A DNA stretch of 25,332 nucleotides from Aquificaceae bacterium (GTDB lineage: Bacteria > Aquificota > Aquificia > Aquificales > Aquificaceae), in contig WFYM01000045.1 in NCBI GenBank assembly GCA_015490115.1, positions 1 to 25,332 on the forward strand, given 5' to 3'. Positions within the stretch are counted from its first letter, which is position 1; each line of letters starts with the position of its first letter. Below, piece after piece: positions 14,067 through 22,364 of this stretch. The notes beneath the pieces are model-generated. The model saw only the letters and a program-made list of their open reading frames with translations, ran no database searches and was not told the DNA's origin. The position numbers were made by a program, and so were the translations under genes.

Positions 14067-16370
14067 ATGGAGGTGATAAAGAGGAGCGGAAAGAGGGAAA
14101 AACTTGACATAAACAAGATAAGGATAGCCCTCGAGTTCGCCTTTAAAGGTCTCAACGTTGATCCCCTCGAGCTTGAGGCGGACGCCAAGATCCAGTTCAG
14201 GGACGGGATAACCACCGAGGAGATACAAGAGGTTCTCATAAGGACCGCTGCGGAGAAGGTCTCCCCCGAAAAGCCCGACTGGCAGTTCGCAGCTGCGAGG
14301 CTTCTCCTTTACGACCTCTACAAGAAGGTAGCCCACATAAGGGGTTACGAGGTGAAGGACGAACTCTCAAAAGAATACAGACCTTACAACGTGGAGGGGT
14401 TTTACGAATTCCTCAAAAAGTATGTGGAAGCTGGAATATACGGGGAGTATCTTCTTGAGAACTACACAGAGGAGGAGATAAGGGAGCTGGCAAAGTATAT
14501 AAAGCCCGAGAGGGATCTCAACTTCAACTACACGGGGATAAAGATACTCGTGGACAGATACCTCGTGAGGGACGAGGAGGGGAGGGTCATAGAGCTTCCC
14601 CAAGAGATGTACCTCTTAATAGCCATGACCTTGGCTATACCGGAGAAGAAAGAGGAGAGGTTAAGGTGGGTCAAAGAGTTCTATGACCTTCTCTCCCAGC
14701 ACTTGGTTACGGTAGCTACTCCAACCCTCATGAACGCGAGGAGACCAATAACACAGCTCTCTTCCTGCTTCGTCCTTACCGTCGATGACGACCTATACGA
14801 TATATTCGACAACGTCCAGAAGGCTGCCCAGATATCTAAGCACGCGGGGGGTCTCGGAATTTACATAGGGAAGCTAAGGGCTACGGGTGCGCCCATAAGG
14901 AAGTTCAAGGGGGCGAGTTCCGGTGTGATACCCGTTGTGAAGGTGATAAACGACGTTATGACCTACGTGGACCAGCTCGGGATGAGGAAGGGTTCAGCTT
15001 CTGTGACCCTCGACATATGGCACAAGGACATTTTGGACTTTTTGGAGGTAAAGACGAACGCGGGAGACGAGAGGAAGAAAGCCCACGACATACACCCCGC
15101 GGTCTCCATACCGGACATATTCATGAGGAGAGTGAAAAACAGGGAGAAGTGGACACTCATGGATCCTTACTACACGAAGAACGTAAAGAACGGTAAGAAC
15201 TTGGAGGACCTCTGGGGGGAGGAGTTCGAGGAGGAGTATGTTAGGCTCGAGAAGGAACTCCCGCCCGAAGCTAAGAAGGAGGTGGACGCCTTCGAGCTTT
15301 GGAAGAGGCTCCTTACCGTCGCCTTCGAGACAGGAGAGCCTTACATCTTCTTCAGGGACACCGCCAACAGGCTGAACCCGAACAAGCACGTCGGGATGAT
15401 CTACTCGGGTAACCTCTGCTACGAAGTGGTCCAGAACATGTCACCGAGCAAGCACATGGGCTATACACTTGACCCGGAGACGGGGGAGGTGGTCTACAAG
15501 AAGAAGGCGGGTGACGTTGTCGTTTGCAACTTGGGTTCCATAAACCTCGGTAAGGTTCACACAAAAGAAACGATAGAGGAGGTGGTCCCGAAGCTGGTGA
15601 GGATGCTCGACAACGTCATAGAGATGAACTACTACGCCATACCCGAGGCGGAATACACGAACAAAAGGTACAGGGCTATCGGTATAGGGGTTTCCAACTA
15701 CCACTACTGCTTGGTGAAGCACGGTATACAGTGGGAGTCGGAGGAGCATCTCAGGTTCGCGGACAAGCTCTTCGAGCTTATAGCCTTTTACGCCATAAAG
15801 GGTTCCCTCCAGCTCGCCAAGGAGAGGGGGAAGTATAAGTACTTCGACGGTTCCGACTGGAGCAGGGGTATATTCTTCGGGAGGAAGATAGAGGAGATAG
15901 AGGAGAACTCAAGGGAAAACGGTAACAACTTACCTTGGAGGGAACTCGCGGAGGAGGTTAGACAGCACGGCTTGAGAAATGGTTACCTTCTGGCTCTTAT
16001 GCCCACAGGTTCCACCTCCCTCATCCTCGGAGCGACCCCTTCCGTGGACCCCATATTCGCCAAGTATTACAAGGAGGAGAACATGAGCGGGATACTGCCT
16101 CAGGTCCCTCCCGAGATAGACAGGTTCTTCTGGCACTACAAGAGCGCATACCAGATAGACCAAGAATGGATAGTGAGGGCTGCGGCTGTGAGGCAGAAGT
16201 GGATAGACCAAGCCCAGTCCTTGAACCTCTTTGTAGATCCGGAGAAGATAGACGGTCCTACCCTTTCGAGGATATACATGCTCGCATGGGAGCTTGGACT
16301 GAAGACCATATACTACCTGAGATCCAAGTCTGTGATGGACATAGAGGAGTGTGAGAGCTGTGCTGTATAA
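14067..16370 (+). CDS. nrdA: Class I ribonucleotide reductase, large (alpha) subunit
   Basis: 767 residues. It reduces ribonucleoside diphosphates to dNDPs with the radical supplied by NrdB. The N-terminal ATP cone is MEVIKRSGKREKLDINKIRIA (1-21). The active site carries C234 (LSSCF), N449-C451-E453 (in GNLCYE), and C487 (VVCNLGSINL). The radical-path tyrosines are Y749-Y750 and the C-terminal redox pair is C762-x2-C765 (ECESCAV). The ATG at 14067 is chosen because GGAGGGG sits 6 nt upstream (14054-14060); a TTG/ATG at 14049-14052 would add six residues. Its stop lies just before, or inside, the start of the Argonaute gene. Confidence 0.96.
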   Translation: MEVIKRSGKREKLDINKIRIALEFAFKGLNVDPLELEADAKIQFRDGITTEEIQEVLIRTAAEKVSPEKPDWQFAAARLLLYDLYKKVAHIRGYEVKDELSKEYRPYNVEGFYEFLKKYVEAGIYGEYLLENYTEEEIRELAKYIKPERDLNFNYTGIKILVDRYLVRDEEGRVIELPQEMYLLIAMTLAIPEKKEERLRWVKEFYDLLSQHLVTVATPTLMNARRPITQLSSCFVLTVDDDLYDIFDNVQKAAQISKHAGGLGIYIGKLRATGAPIRKFKGASSGVIPVVKVINDVMTYVDQLGMRKGSASVTLDIWHKDILDFLEVKTNAGDERKKAHDIHPAVSIPDIFMRRVKNREKWTLMDPYYTKNVKNGKNLEDLWGEEFEEEYVRLEKELPPEAKKEVDAFELWKRLLTVAFETGEPYIFFRDTANRLNPNKHVGMIYSGNLCYEVVQNMSPSKHMGYTLDPETGEVVYKKKAGDVVVCNLGSINLGKVHTKETIEEVVPKLVRMLDNVIEMNYYAIPEAEYTNKRYRAIGIGVSNYHYCLVKHGIQWESEEHLRFADKLFELIAFYAIKGSLQLAKERGKYKYFDGSDWSRGIFFGRKIEEIEENSRENGNNLPWRELAEEVRQHGLRNGYLLALMPTGSTSLILGATPSVDPIFAKYYKEENMSGILPQVPPEIDRFFWHYKSAYQIDQEWIVRAAAVRQKWIDQAQSLNLFVDPEKIDGPTLSRIYMLAWELGLKTIYYLRSKSVMDIEECESCAV

Positions 16371-18468
16371 AGGGATGTTTTCCAACCTGTTTCGAATAGA
16401 GACGGAGGGCAAGATAAAGCTTCATAAGTATAGGGTGTTTTGGAAGGAAGGGTTTTCAGAACGCGAGCATGTGAACAAGTTGCTCTGGTATGTGAGTGAG
16501 AAAGTCAAAAAACCTGTGGTGTACAGGGATAAGTTTCTATACTCCTTTACAGAGCTGAAAGAAGATGCCACCGACATCGAATGTGCGGTCCTTGAAAAGG
16601 AAGGTGTTGAGCTTTTAGAATCTTTGGATATAAAGTCGTTGGGTCAGATAGCCAACTTCTTCGAGAGAAAGTTGAAGCCTTTTTCCCTCTATGAGGAGGA
16701 AAACCTTGTCATCTTAGGTGTGCCTGTCTTGAAGGTTTTCCCAGTGAAAGGCTTTCCCCACCTCTGCGTGGACTACAGGGTAAGGCTCATCTCCAACAAG
16801 AACCTTCAGGAAGAGATAGAAGATGGTGTGGGGGAAGAAGAAATAATCGGTAAGGAGTTCAGGGTCTTGACGTCCTCCTCGAAGAACAGCTTTCTGGTAG
16901 AAGAGGTTTTTCCGGTGAACGAAGAAAGCGCGGAAAGATATATGAAGCTCTCCACATCTGAAGAGAACAGAAAAGCTTGGGAGAAGGTAAAGCTCCTGCT
17001 GGAGGAAAGAAAAAATGCTTACGCGGTAAAGGGAACTTTCCGCAAGAGCGGAACGACCTATACATACCCAGCCCTTATCTTGAGGAGGGTAATAACAGTA
17101 GAAGACATCGAAGGGGGGAAATTCAAGTATATAAGAAACCCTACCAGCGATAGGGTGGAGAAAATATTAGATATCAAGAGGTCCGTAAGTAAGCTCATGC
17201 ACAATGTTAACATTCTGATAAAGGACTCTTTTCCTGTTCCGGAGGATCTCGGTTACACTCCCAAGATATACGATGCAAGCGGACGGGAGTTCGAAGTTCC
17301 ACACAACGTTAAAGAGTTCTTAAGCAGTAGGGAATTTAAGCCTTTCCTCAGAACAGAAAACATAAAAGTTCAACCTGTTTTTGTAGGTATAGACGATAAA
17401 AACCTGAGGAAAGAGTATGGAAGAATTTTTAAAGAGCATGTTGTAGATTATATCGAGGACATAGGTCTAGGTATTGATCTTTTAAAACCTATATATACGC
17501 AAAAAGGAAACAGGGAAAGTGTGAGGGAGTCTCTTGAAGAAAGGTTCAGGGAGATCGTAGGGAAACAAAAACCAGACATAGTCGTTGTTTTCCTTAAGGA
17601 ATTTGAAGAAGAATCTTACCTTCCCGGAGGCAGGACACTCTACGATATCATCAAAGAGGAGCTTAGCTTCCTCAGACTCCCATCGCAGGTGATACTTGAG
17701 AAAACCATACGAAATATGGACAGGTTCAAGGCGATGAACATCGTCCTCGGCATACTCGGAAAGACGGGAAACTATCCTTACAAGGTTAGGCTTGAAGGAG
17801 AAACCCTTTACATAGGTGTGGATGTTTCAAGGAGGGAAAAGGAGAGGAGTAGTGGGTCTATCAGTATGGCGGGTGTGTGTAAGTTCTTTTCTCCTGACGG
17901 TTCCTTTCTAAAGTATGTTATAAAGAAGTTTAGCGTGGAGGGGGAAGCTCTGGAAGAGAAATTCGTGGACTTTGTCGCCTCTGAAATAAAGAAGGTTGCT
18001 TCCGAAGGATTAAGTTATAAGAGAGTAGTGATCCACAGGGACGGTCCCATGCCCGAAAGAGAGAGGAGGGCCTTCGAGGAGATCTTTTCAAGAAGGGGTA
18101 TAGAGAACTTTGAGCTGGTCAGTGTGATCAAGAGGGGTAATCCGAGGATCTTTGGCAGGAAGGGGAGGATCTTTACCAACCCTAAGAAGGGTCTCTTCTT
18201 AGAGCTTGACAGCAGCAGCTTCGTCTTGACAACTTATAACGTGAGCGATAAGGTGGGAACCCACCAGCCACTCAGGGTGTCTTTAATTAAGGGTAGCACC
18301 GGTCTCAAGGCTCTTGCGGAGGAGATCCTTACCCTGACACTCCTGAACTACTCTTCCTTTACCTTGGGAAAGCTTCCTGCTACCGTTTCCCATGCGGATA
18401 AGCTTGCTAAGTTCGCTTTGAAGGGTTTTATAAAAGAAGGTGCCGACAGCAGGATGTTCTGGCTTTAG
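16351..18468 (+). CDS. ago: Long prokaryotic Argonaute (catalytic)
   Basis: 705 residues from the GTG at 16351, or 697 from the ATG at 16375. It reads as a full long-type Argonaute, similar to the Aquifex aeolicus protein of about 706 residues: an N-domain, a PAZ-like region (about 160-265, with TYTYPALILRRVITVE), MID (about 310-475) and PIWI (about 480-705). The 5'-phosphate pocket reads Y431, K435, Q446, K471. The PIWI catalytic set is present: D491 (YIGVDVSR), D564 (VIHRDGP), D683 (ATVSHADK), and a glutamate-finger candidate near E532-E536. It ends in a normal FWL terminus. Such proteins cut nucleic acid guided by short DNA. The base composition is AT-richer than its neighbours (21 of 60 G+C at 17401-17460 against 35 of 60 at 15061-15120 in nrdA), which suggests horizontal acquisition. 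No helicase or Cas4-like partner is nearby. Confidence 0.93.
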   Translation: MRAVLYKGMFSNLFRIETEGKIKLHKYRVFWKEGFSEREHVNKLLWYVSEKVKKPVVYRDKFLYSFTELKEDATDIECAVLEKEGVELLESLDIKSLGQIANFFERKLKPFSLYEEENLVILGVPVLKVFPVKGFPHLCVDYRVRLISNKNLQEEIEDGVGEEEIIGKEFRVLTSSSKNSFLVEEVFPVNEESAERYMKLSTSEENRKAWEKVKLLLEERKNAYAVKGTFRKSGTTYTYPALILRRVITVEDIEGGKFKYIRNPTSDRVEKILDIKRSVSKLMHNVNILIKDSFPVPEDLGYTPKIYDASGREFEVPHNVKEFLSSREFKPFLRTENIKVQPVFVGIDDKNLRKEYGRIFKEHVVDYIEDIGLGIDLLKPIYTQKGNRESVRESLEERFREIVGKQKPDIVVVFLKEFEEESYLPGGRTLYDIIKEELSFLRLPSQVILEKTIRNMDRFKAMNIVLGILGKTGNYPYKVRLEGETLYIGVDVSRREKERSSGSISMAGVCKFFSPDGSFLKYVIKKFSVEGEALEEKFVDFVASEIKKVASEGLSYKRVVIHRDGPMPERERRAFEEIFSRRGIENFELVSVIKRGNPRIFGRKGRIFTNPKKGLFLELDSSSFVLTTYNVSDKVGTHQPLRVSLIKGSTGLKALAEEILTLTLLNYSSFTLGKLPATVSHADKLAKFALKGFIKEGADSRMFWL

Positions 18469-18474
18469 GAGGTG
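18467..18474 (+). promoter_or_regulatory. Strong ribosome binding site of nrdB overlapping the ago stop
   Basis: AGGAGGTG at 18467-18474 lies 6 nt before the ATG at 18481. Its first two bases are the last two of the ago TAG stop codon. This supports the ATG over a GTG at 18478. Confidence 0.75.
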
Positions 18475-18480
18475 TGAGTG

Positions 18481-19533
18481 ATGGTAAAGGAAGGTGAAAG
18501 GGTCCTCACAAGAAAGCTCATCTTCAACCCAGAAGGTGAGAGGGACGCGGGGAAGAGGAGGATCGTAAAGGGAAATCCGACGAACATAATAGAGCTGAAC
18601 GAGATAAAGTACGGCTGGGCTTTCGAACTCTACAAGACGATGGGCTTTTCCAACTTCTGGATACCCGAAGAGATCCCGATGCTCGAGGACAGGAAGCAGT
18701 ACGAGAGGGTTCTCTCCGAATACGAGAAGAGAGCCTACGAGCTTGTCCTTTCTTTCCTTATAGCCCTCGACTCCTTCCAAGTGGACATGCTAAAGGAGTT
18801 CGCGAGGATGGTAACGGCACCGGAAGTTGAGATGGCGATAACGGCTCAGGAGTTTCAGGAATCCGTCCACGCTTACTCTTACCAGTTCATCCTCGAGTCG
18901 GTAGTCGATCCGATCAAAGCTGACGAGATATACAACTACTGGAGGGAGGACGAGAGGCTCCTCGAGAGGAACAAGGTGGTTGCTGAGATATACAACGAGT
19001 TCATTAAAAAGCCCTCCGAGGAGAACTTCGTAAAGGCGGTCATCGGGAACTACATACTCGAGTCCTTATACTTTTACTCCGGTTTTGCCTTCTTCTACAC
19101 CTTGGGAAGACAGGGGAAGATGACGAACACGGTCCAGCAGATAAAGTACATAAACAGGGACGAGCTTACCCACGTTACCCTCTTCAGGAACATGATCCTC
19201 ACCCTCCAGAAGGAGCAACCCGAACTCTTCAGCCCGGAGATAAGGAAGTGGATCGTGGAATACTTCAAATACGCTGTTGATCAGGAGATAAAGTGGGGTC
19301 AGTACGTTACCCAGAACCAAATCCTCGGCATAAACGACCAGCTCATAGACAGGTACATAAAGTATCTCGGGAACCTCAGGATAACCCAGATAGGCTTCGA
19401 CCCGATATATCCGGAGATCACGGAGAACCCTATGAAGTGGATAGACGACTTCAGGAAGATAAACGACACAAAGACGGACTTCTTCCAGAGGAAGCCCCAG
19501 ACTTACACGAAGGCGAGCGAACTGAAGTGGTAG
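18481..19533 (+). CDS. nrdB: Class I ribonucleotide reductase, small (beta) subunit
   Basis: 350 residues. It holds the metal site and radical that start the reaction in NrdA. The metal ligands are D97 (IALDS), E127 and H130 (QEFQESVH), E194 (ILESLYF), and E228 and H231 (RDELTH). The radical tyrosine position is Tyr134, so this is the tyrosyl-radical type rather than the Phe (class Ic) type. The gene is continuous with no intein; the Aquifex aeolicus homologue is known to carry one. It is separated from nrdA only by the Argonaute gene. Confidence 0.95.
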   Translation: MVKEGERVLTRKLIFNPEGERDAGKRRIVKGNPTNIIELNEIKYGWAFELYKTMGFSNFWIPEEIPMLEDRKQYERVLSEYEKRAYELVLSFLIALDSFQVDMLKEFARMVTAPEVEMAITAQEFQESVHAYSYQFILESVVDPIKADEIYNYWREDERLLERNKVVAEIYNEFIKKPSEENFVKAVIGNYILESLYFYSGFAFFYTLGRQGKMTNTVQQIKYINRDELTHVTLFRNMILTLQKEQPELFSPEIRKWIVEYFKYAVDQEIKWGQYVTQNQILGINDQLIDRYIKYLGNLRITQIGFDPIYPEITENPMKWIDDFRKINDTKTDFFQRKPQTYTKASELKW

Positions 19534-19541
19534 GATCTCTC

Positions 19542-20828
19542 ATGGAAGCCTTCGACCTTCTCATAAAAGGTGTCCTCGTAGCTGAGAGAGGAGTAAAAGC
19601 GGACATAGGGATAAAGGAGGGGAAGATATCAAAGATAGAACCCGACATAGAGGCTGAAGCTAAATACACAATAAGGGCGGAGGGGAGGATAGCCCTCCCC
19701 TCCTTCGCCAACATGCACACCCACGTTCCCATGTCGCTTCTGAGGGGTCTTGGAGCTGACCTTCCCTTAATGGACTGGCTCCAGAAGGTCATATGGCCTT
19801 TGGAGGGGGAGTTCGTCTCCCCCGAGTTCGTGAAAGCCGGGGCTGAGCTTGGGATACTTGAGATGATAAGGTCGGGAACGACCCTCTTTATGGACATGTA
19901 CTTCTTCGAGGAGGTGGTGGGGGAGGTGGCAGAATCCGCAGGTATAAGGGCTGGTCTCGGTTTCGGTATCCTCGACTTCCCTACGAAGGTGGCGAAGACA
20001 CCCGAAGAGTATCTCAGAAAGGCGAGGGATTTTGCGAAAGGTCTGAAGGGTCACGACCTCGTCTTCCCCGTTATTTGCCCCCACGCCCCTTACACCTGCT
20101 CCCCCGATACCTTGAGGAGAGCCAAAGAACTCGCTGAAGAACTCGGTCTTTACCTGCACATACACGTCGCCGAAACCAAGGGTGAGGTGGAGAGGATAAA
20201 GAAGGAGTTCGGGAAAACGCCCGTTAGCCACCTCGAGAGTGTTAGCTTCCTTTCAGAAAAGGTCCTCTGCGCTCACATGGTCTACTTAACGGAGGAGGAG
20301 GTGGAGATAGTAAGGGAGCGGGGTGTCAAGGTAGCCCACTGTCCTGAGAGTAACCTGAAGCTCGCCTCGGGTATAGCACCCATACCCGAATACGTAAGAA
20401 AAGGTGTTCACGTATGTCTCGGGACGGACGGCTCGGCATCGAACGATAACTTGGACATGCTCGAAGAAACTTCAACCATGGCAAAACTCCACAAGGGTGC
20501 TACCTTGGATGCGAAGGCTATAGATGCAAGGACAGCCCTCAAGATAGCCACCGAAAACGGCTTTTCCGCCGTAGGCATAAAGGCTGGGAAGGTAGAGGAG
20601 GGTTACGAGGCGGACCTCATACTGATAAACCCGGACTCCCCTCACCTGCAACCCCTCTATGACCCTATAGCTCAGGTCGTTTACTCCGCCAAGTCCTCGG
20701 ACATAGAGACGGTGATCTGCAAAGGGAGGGTCCTCATGGAGAAAAGAGAAGTAAAGACGATGGACGAGGAGAGGATCTTATACGAGGCGAAGAGGTGGGG
20801 GGAGAGGATAGGTAGCTTTTTAAAATGA
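19542..20828 (+). CDS. mtaD: 5-methylthioadenosine/S-adenosylhomocysteine deaminase-type amidohydrolase
   Basis: 428 residues. An amidohydrolase-superfamily enzyme that would deaminate methylthioadenosine or S-adenosylhomocysteine. Metal ligands: H59 and H61 (NMHTHVPMSLLRGLG), H208 (HIHVAE) and D296 (CLGTDGSASN). The catalytic glutamate is E211. The start ATG at 19542 follows nrdB by 8 nt with AGGATC just upstream; a longer in-frame extension to 19293 only runs inside nrdB. Other adenosine or cytosine-type substrates cannot be ruled out. It ends in an ATGA overlap with the next gene. Confidence 0.85.
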   Translation: MEAFDLLIKGVLVAERGVKADIGIKEGKISKIEPDIEAEAKYTIRAEGRIALPSFANMHTHVPMSLLRGLGADLPLMDWLQKVIWPLEGEFVSPEFVKAGAELGILEMIRSGTTLFMDMYFFEEVVGEVAESAGIRAGLGFGILDFPTKVAKTPEEYLRKARDFAKGLKGHDLVFPVICPHAPYTCSPDTLRRAKELAEELGLYLHIHVAETKGEVERIKKEFGKTPVSHLESVSFLSEKVLCAHMVYLTEEEVEIVRERGVKVAHCPESNLKLASGIAPIPEYVRKGVHVCLGTDGSASNDNLDMLEETSTMAKLHKGATLDAKAIDARTALKIATENGFSAVGIKAGKVEEGYEADLILINPDSPHLQPLYDPIAQVVYSAKSSDIETVICKGRVLMEKREVKTMDEERILYEAKRWGERIGSFLK

Positions 20829-21274
20829 AGAAGGACCTCACCCACCTGCTGAAAAGGGATGAGCTTCCGCAGGGTTTCGAAGATCTGAGGTCCGCCAAAG
20901 AGTATCTTGCGAGGTATCTGCTCAGCTACATAAACCTCGAGCTTCAGGGACTCCCAAAGGAGGAATGGGAGAGGACGGTGAGGACTTGGGTAAAGATAGT
21001 TGGCTTTGCAAAGGCGCTGATCCAAAAGAGCGAAACCGAGAGGGGGGATATATACAGGAGATACAACTTCGACATGATTATGGAGGGGATAGCGGAGGAC
21101 GTGAGGAGGACCTTGATAGGTCTCATGAAGCTCGGAATTGTAGGAAAAGAGGAGCCTCCTGATAGGATCCTCTTCAAGGCTGTCGACCTCGTGATCGAGG
21201 AGGAGGAGCTTCTAAGGAGGTGGGAGCTGGAGCCTGAAGTTCTTCGCTTTGTATGGGAGCTTCTCAGGAAATAA
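20825..21274 (+). CDS. Conserved-looking hypothetical protein, helical
   Basis: 149 residues, not recognised. It is predicted to be mostly helical, highly charged, with no signal peptide, membrane segment or cysteine. Notable parts are an N-terminal helix (about 18-38, SAKEYLARYLLSYINLEL), a basic-aromatic RGDIYRRYNFDMIMEG region (about 73-88), and an acidic C-terminal stretch (IEEEELLRRWELEPE). It overlaps the mtaD stop by 4 nt (ATGA) and precedes mnmA by 13 nt, so it is almost certainly expressed. No function can be given. Confidence 0.7.
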   Translation: MKKDLTHLLKRDELPQGFEDLRSAKEYLARYLLSYINLELQGLPKEEWERTVRTWVKIVGFAKALIQKSETERGDIYRRYNFDMIMEGIAEDVRRTLIGLMKLGIVGKEEPPDRILFKAVDLVIEEEELLRRWELEPEVLRFVWELLRK

Positions 21275-21287
21275 ATTACAAAAGGTT

Positions 21288-22364
21288 ATGAGGATCGCGG
21301 TCGGTATGAGCGGTGGCGTCGACAGCAGCGTCACCGCCCTTCTTCTCAAAGAACAAGGACACGAAGTGATCGGTGTGACATTAAGATTCCACACGGTCGA
21401 AGCTTGCGAGATCGAGGGAACGCACCACATATGCTGTTCTCCCGAGGACGTGAGGGACGCGGCGAAGGTGGCAAGGAAGCTCGGCATCCCCCACATTACC
21501 GTAGACTGGGAGAGGATATTTAAGGAGAGGGTGGTTGACTACTTCGTGGAGGAGTATCTCAAAGGGAGGACACCTAACCCCTGTGCTGTCTGCAACAGGG
21601 AGGTGAAGACGGGCTTTCTGGCGAGGTATCTGAGGGAGGTAGCTGAGATAGACTTTCTGGCGACCGGTCACTACGCGAGGGTGGAGGAGGTGGAGGGTCT
21701 GGGGCGTGTGATAAGGAGGGGTGTCGACAGGAGGAGAGACCAGTCTTACTTTTTGGCTCTCGTGAGGAGGGAGGACTTAGACCTTCTCCTGTTTCCCTTG
21801 GGAGGTATGACGAAGGAGGAGGTAAGAAGAATAGCGGAGAGGGCCGGTCTCGAGGTGGCGAGGAAGAGGGACTCTCAAGAAGTTTGCTTCCTCATGGGAA
21901 GATCACCGGGAGAGTTTATAGAGGAGAGGGTGGGCAGGAGGGAGGGTGTAATAAGGCACGTCTCGGGCAAGGTCCTTGGGAGGCACAGGGGAATATTTCA
22001 CTTCACGATCGGTCAGAGGAGGGGTTTGGGAGTCTCATGGGAAAAGCCCCTCTACGTTATAGACATAGATCCTGAGACCAACACGGTCCTCGTCGGTGAG
22101 GAGGAGTTCCTCTACAGCGACACCCTCCTTGTGAGGGATATCAACTTCCACGTTCCCCTCGAGAAGTGGTCGAACGTCTCAGCCCAGATAAGGTACAGGA
22201 GCGATCCCGTTCCGGTTGAAAGGATCGAGAGAACTCCCGATGGGTATAGGGTGAAGTTCTCGAGGGAGGTAAGGGGGATAACGCCCGGTCAGGTGGTAGC
22301 ATTTTATATGGGCGACGTACTTCTCGGGGGAGGAGTTATAGAGGCTTCCCTCGATGGGGGATAA
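21288..22364 (+). CDS. mnmA: tRNA-specific 2-thiouridylase MnmA
   Basis: 358 residues. It installs sulfur at wobble U34 of tRNA for Lys, Glu and Gln. The PP-loop is GMSGGVDSS (6-14). Catalytic cysteines are C102 in TPNPCAVCN and C200 in SQEVCFLMG; C99 stands where E. coli has D99. Other family segments are ATGHYARV (125-132) and HFTIGQRRGLG. A further CC pair (C49, C50) is present. The ATG at 21288 is chosen because it gives the standard MRIAVGMSGG start; the ribosome site (AAAGG) is weak. It overlaps the next gene by 11 nt. Confidence 0.93.
   Translation: MRIAVGMSGGVDSSVTALLLKEQGHEVIGVTLRFHTVEACEIEGTHHICCSPEDVRDAAKVARKLGIPHITVDWERIFKERVVDYFVEEYLKGRTPNPCAVCNREVKTGFLARYLREVAEIDFLATGHYARVEEVEGLGRVIRRGVDRRRDQSYFLALVRREDLDLLLFPLGGMTKEEVRRIAERAGLEVARKRDSQEVCFLMGRSPGEFIEERVGRREGVIRHVSGKVLGRHRGIFHFTIGQRRGLGVSWEKPLYVIDIDPETNTVLVGEEEFLYSDTLLVRDINFHVPLEKWSNVSAQIRYRSDPVPVERIERTPDGYRVKFSREVRGITPGQVVAFYMGDVLLGGGVIEASLDGG

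Noticed and set aside
16351..18468. Argonaute as part of a defence island with partner nuclease, helicase or CRISPR array
   Set aside because: The flanking genes are nrdA and nrdB; no Cas gene, repeat array, Sir2 or TIR partner or helicase is present in the window.
19293..19541. In-frame upstream extension of the amidohydrolase gene
   Set aside because: It lies inside nrdB in another frame and its translation is low-quality charged sequence. The ATG at 19542 gives the standard family start.
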